A DNA stretch of 64,000 nucleotides from Zoogloea sp. 1C4 (GTDB lineage Bacteria; Pseudomonadota; Gammaproteobacteria; Burkholderiales; Rhodocyclaceae). Shown piece by piece: positions 62,222 through 64,000 of this stretch. Below the pieces are notes generated by a model that ran no database searches, was not told the origin of the DNA, and was given only the letters and a program-made list of their open reading frames with translations. Position 1 is the first letter of the stretch. Each line of letters starts with the position of its first letter. The DNA is taken from assembly GCF_009469605.1 (NCBI RefSeq), contig NZ_SSXU01000016.1, positions 1 through 64,000 of the forward strand. The letters run 5' to 3'. The translations under genes were made by a program, and so were the position numbers.

Positions 62222-62773
62222 ATGCCCCTGCCTGACCCGAAATCGCCGCGTACCCGGGCCCACCATCGACGCATCGATGTCGAGGGATTCGTGCGCGACG
62301 ACGGCCTGTTCGATCTGGATGCCCGCCTCACCGATCTGAAGGATATTGATTACCCTTTGTCGTCGGGCCTCCGCAAGCGTGGCGACCCCGTCCACGACCT
62401 GTTCATCCGCGTGACCATCGACCCCCAGTTCAACATCGTCGATGTGCAAGCGTGCTCCGACTGGGTGCCATACCCCGGCGCCTGCGACACCATCGGCCCC
62501 GCCTACCGCCAGCTGATCGGGCTCAATCTGGTGCAGGGTTTCCGGCGCACGGTGGGCGAGATGTTCGCCGACGTCCGCGGCTGCTCCCACCTCACCGAGC
62601 TGCTCCTGTCGCTGCCCACCGCCGCCATCCAGACCTTCGCCACCTTCCGTCGCGACAACGACGAGGAGGTCGAAAAGCCCTTTCAGCTCGATCGCTGTCA
62701 CGCCCTCGAAACCACCACCGACACCGTGCTGCGCTACTACCCCCGCTGGTATCGCGGCGGCGATGCTGGCTAG
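62222..62773 (+). CDS. DUF2889 domain protein
   Basis: 183 aa (MPLPDPKSPRTRAHHRRIDVEGFVRDDGLFDLDARLTDLKDIDYPL...RGCSHLTELL...FQLDRCHALETTTDTVLRYYPRWY), matching DUF2889, a family with a conserved DGLFDLDARLTD segment and a CSHLTEL helix. No function is established. The ATG at 62222 is chosen because the 22 upstream in-frame residues are translated from T-rich leader. Unlinked in function to its neighbours as far as can be seen. Confidence 0.82.
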   Translation: MPLPDPKSPRTRAHHRRIDVEGFVRDDGLFDLDARLTDLKDIDYPLSSGLRKRGDPVHDLFIRVTIDPQFNIVDVQACSDWVPYPGACDTIGPAYRQLIGLNLVQGFRRTVGEMFADVRGCSHLTELLLSLPTAAIQTFATFRRDNDEEVEKPFQLDRCHALETTTDTVLRYYPRWYRGGDAG

Positions 62774-62832
62774 GGGTCGGGAAAACCGCAGTTGCGCTGC
62801 AGCGTGAAATCGGTCGCGCCGCTGGTTTCGTA

Positions 62833-62838
62833 TATAAT
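62833..62838 (+). promoter_or_regulatory. Promoter -10 region of the sucC operon
   Basis: TATAAT at 62833-62838 (in CGTATATAATC) with a poor -35 match at 17 bp (TCGGTC). A start near 62845 leaves a leader of about 225 nt before sucC. The leader is G-rich with a GGCCTTTTCAGGCC inverted repeat at about 63032-63045. No gene is supported in 62774-63068. A structured regulatory leader is possible but not shown. Confidence 0.45.
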
Positions 62839-63068
62839 CAATTGATCCGTAATCCGGGGCGCCTGCGGCAAACGTCGTCTGCCCCCGGGGCTGGATCGCC
62901 TTTCGAGTGGCCGGGCCAGCTGGCCTGACGCGCGAGAGGGAAAAGCGGTGTCTGCGTTGGACGAGGGAGAACGGCGCAGGTATCGCGGGGTGCGTCAGCA
63001 CTCCGAAGAGTCCCATCAACCAAGCGTAAGCGGCCTTTTCAGGCCAAGACTTCGATCGAAGGGCAACC

Positions 63069-64000
63069 ATGAAAATTCATGAATATCAGGGCAAGCAAAT
63101 CCTGAAGAAGTTCGGCGTCACGGTTCCGCGCGGTATCCACTGCACGACCGTCGACGACGCGGTCAAGGCAGCGGAAACCCTGGGTGGCAAGGTTTGGGTC
63201 GTGAAGGCCCAGATCCACGCCGGCGGACGCGGCAAGGGCGGTGGCGTGAAAGTCGCCAAGTCTCTTGACGAAGTGCGTCAGTACGCCAGCCAGATCCTCG
63301 GCATGCAGCTCATCACCCACCAGACCGGCCCCGAAGGCCAGAAGGTGCGTAACCTGCTGATCGAGGAAGGTGCCGACATCAAGCACGAGTACTACGTCGC
63401 CGCGCTGACCGACCGTGCCACCCAGTCCGTTGCCATGATGGCTTCGTACGAAGGCGGTATGGACATCGAGGAAGTTGCTCACAAGACCCCGGAAAAGATC
63501 GTCAAGGTCTTCATCAACCCGCTGGTCGGCCTGACCGACGAGCAGGCGCTCACCCTGGCCAAGGGCATGGGCATGAACGAGGCCTCCATCCCGCAGTGTG
63601 TCGACACGCTCAAGAAGCTGTACACCTGCTACATGGAAACCGACGCTTCGCTGGCGGAAATCAACCCGCTGATCCACGAAGGCGACGGCACCGTCAAGGC
63701 GCTCGACGCCAAGTTCAACTTCGACTCCAACGCCCTCTATCGCCAGCAGGAAATCGTCGCGATGCGCGACCTGGACGAAGAAGACGCGGACGAAATCGAA
63801 GCCTCGAAGTTTGATCTGGCCTACATCTCCCTGGACGGCAACATCGGCTGTCTGGTGAACGGTGCCGGTCTGGCGATGGCTACCATGGACACCATCAAGC
63901 TGTTCGGTGCCGAGCCGGCCAACTTCCTCGACGTGGGCGGCGGCGCCACCACCGAGAAGGTGACCGAAGCCTTCAAGATCATGCTCAAGAACCCCAAGGT
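63069..64000 (+). CDS. sucC: Succinyl-CoA synthetase (ADP-forming) beta subunit, 3' end cut by window
   Basis: About 310 of the usual ~388 residues are present. [22 protein letters not shown] is the family's ATP-grasp start; [22 protein letters not shown] binds [32 protein letters not shown] (metal and ATP site) and [14 protein letters not shown] follow as expected. It forms succinate and ATP from succinyl-CoA in the TCA cycle, with sucD normally next. Preceded by GAAGGGCAACC. Confidence 0.97.
   Translation, partial: MKIHEYQGKQILKKFGVTVPRGIHCTTVDDAVKAAETLGGKVWVVKAQIHAGGRGKGGGVKVAKSLDEVRQYASQILGMQLITHQTGPEGQKVRNLLIEEGADIKHEYYVAALTDRATQSVAMMASYEGGMDIEEVAHKTPEKIVKVFINPLVGLTDEQALTLAKGMGMNEASIPQCVDTLKKLYTCYMETDASLAEINPLIHEGDGTVKALDAKFNFDSNALYRQQEIVAMRDLDEEDADEIEASKFDLAYISLDGNIGCLVNGAGLAMATMDTIKLFGAEPANFLDVGGGATTEKVTEAFKIMLKNPK

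Overview
This is a GC-rich chromosomal segment from a betaproteobacterium, most likely Rhodocyclales (Azoarcus/Aromatoleum/Thauera-like). Support for this: assimilatory nirBD-nirC, paralogous ABC importers with fused LivM-LivG, a BoxR/BzdR-type regulator (XRE helix-turn-helix plus shikimate-kinase-like domain), CoA-thioester catabolism of aromatic and phenylpropanoid acids, and FimV, DegS-like and sucC genes at the right end. No rRNA or tRNA was seen. All assignments come from reading the sequence; no database search was run.

Layout. 1-30: N-terminus of an IS110-type transposase. 147-6088: nitrite assimilation (sigma-54-type promoter with tandem enhancer-like sites, nirB, nirD, FocA/NirC channel, phosphatase-kinase fusion). 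6152-12281 (minus): a beta-oxidation set (SDR, thiolase, acyl-CoA dehydrogenase, 2-methylacyl-CoA racemase, enoyl-CoA hydratase) interrupted by two copies of a dispersed repeat. 12509-16470: AraC-type regulator and HD-GYP sensor. 16575-19393 (minus): a ring-opening operon (MhpB-type extradiol dioxygenase, group D flavin monooxygenase, flavin reductase) with an MhpR-like operator; a matching IclR regulator lies at 23.6-24.4 kb. 19.8-23.5 kb (minus): an acyltransferase and an unusual one-chain fusion of cyclic-nucleotide domain, acetate kinase and PduL. 24.6-30.1 kb: ABC importer 1 and a hemerythrin. 30.4-34.0 kb: ABC importer 2, then boxR. 35.1-41.7 kb: a type I restriction-modification operon containing a YhcG/DUF1016 nuclease, followed by an array of 20-bp-phased palindromes. 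42.2-52.5 kb: an acyl-CoA dehydrogenase diverging from a binding protein, aryl-CoA ligase, hydratase, thiolase, SDR, CoA-transferase and thioesterase, forming a phenylpropanoid beta-oxidation locus. 52.5-56.5 kb (minus): a DUF4062-NB-ARC-TPR STAND-like protein and a membrane protein. 56.5-58.1 kb: two nearly identical predicted small RNA genes flanking a stress-type four-helix-bundle gene. 58.2-64 kb: DegS-like protease, Nif3-like protein, FimV-like protein, DUF2889, sucC (cut by the window end).

Together the genes suggest uptake of aromatic side-chain acids (two ABC systems), activation to CoA thioesters, side-chain beta-oxidation and, in oxygen, hydroxylation and meta-cleavage of a hydroxyphenylpropionate-like compound. 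Acetyl-CoA overflow could pass through the AckA-PduL fusion.

The most novel candidate is the pair of ~71-nt minus-strand RNAs at 56.55-56.62 and 58.00-58.07 kb. Each has a sigma-70 promoter with exactly 17-bp spacing, a hairpin presenting CUCCUCCUUU (an anti-Shine-Dalgarno mimic of the 16S tail), a 5' GUCUCCUCC that is exactly complementary to ribosome-binding sites of transport and catabolic genes here, and a strong terminator. A palindrome overlapping both -35 boxes recurs upstream of the AckA-PduL fusion and the acyltransferase gene.
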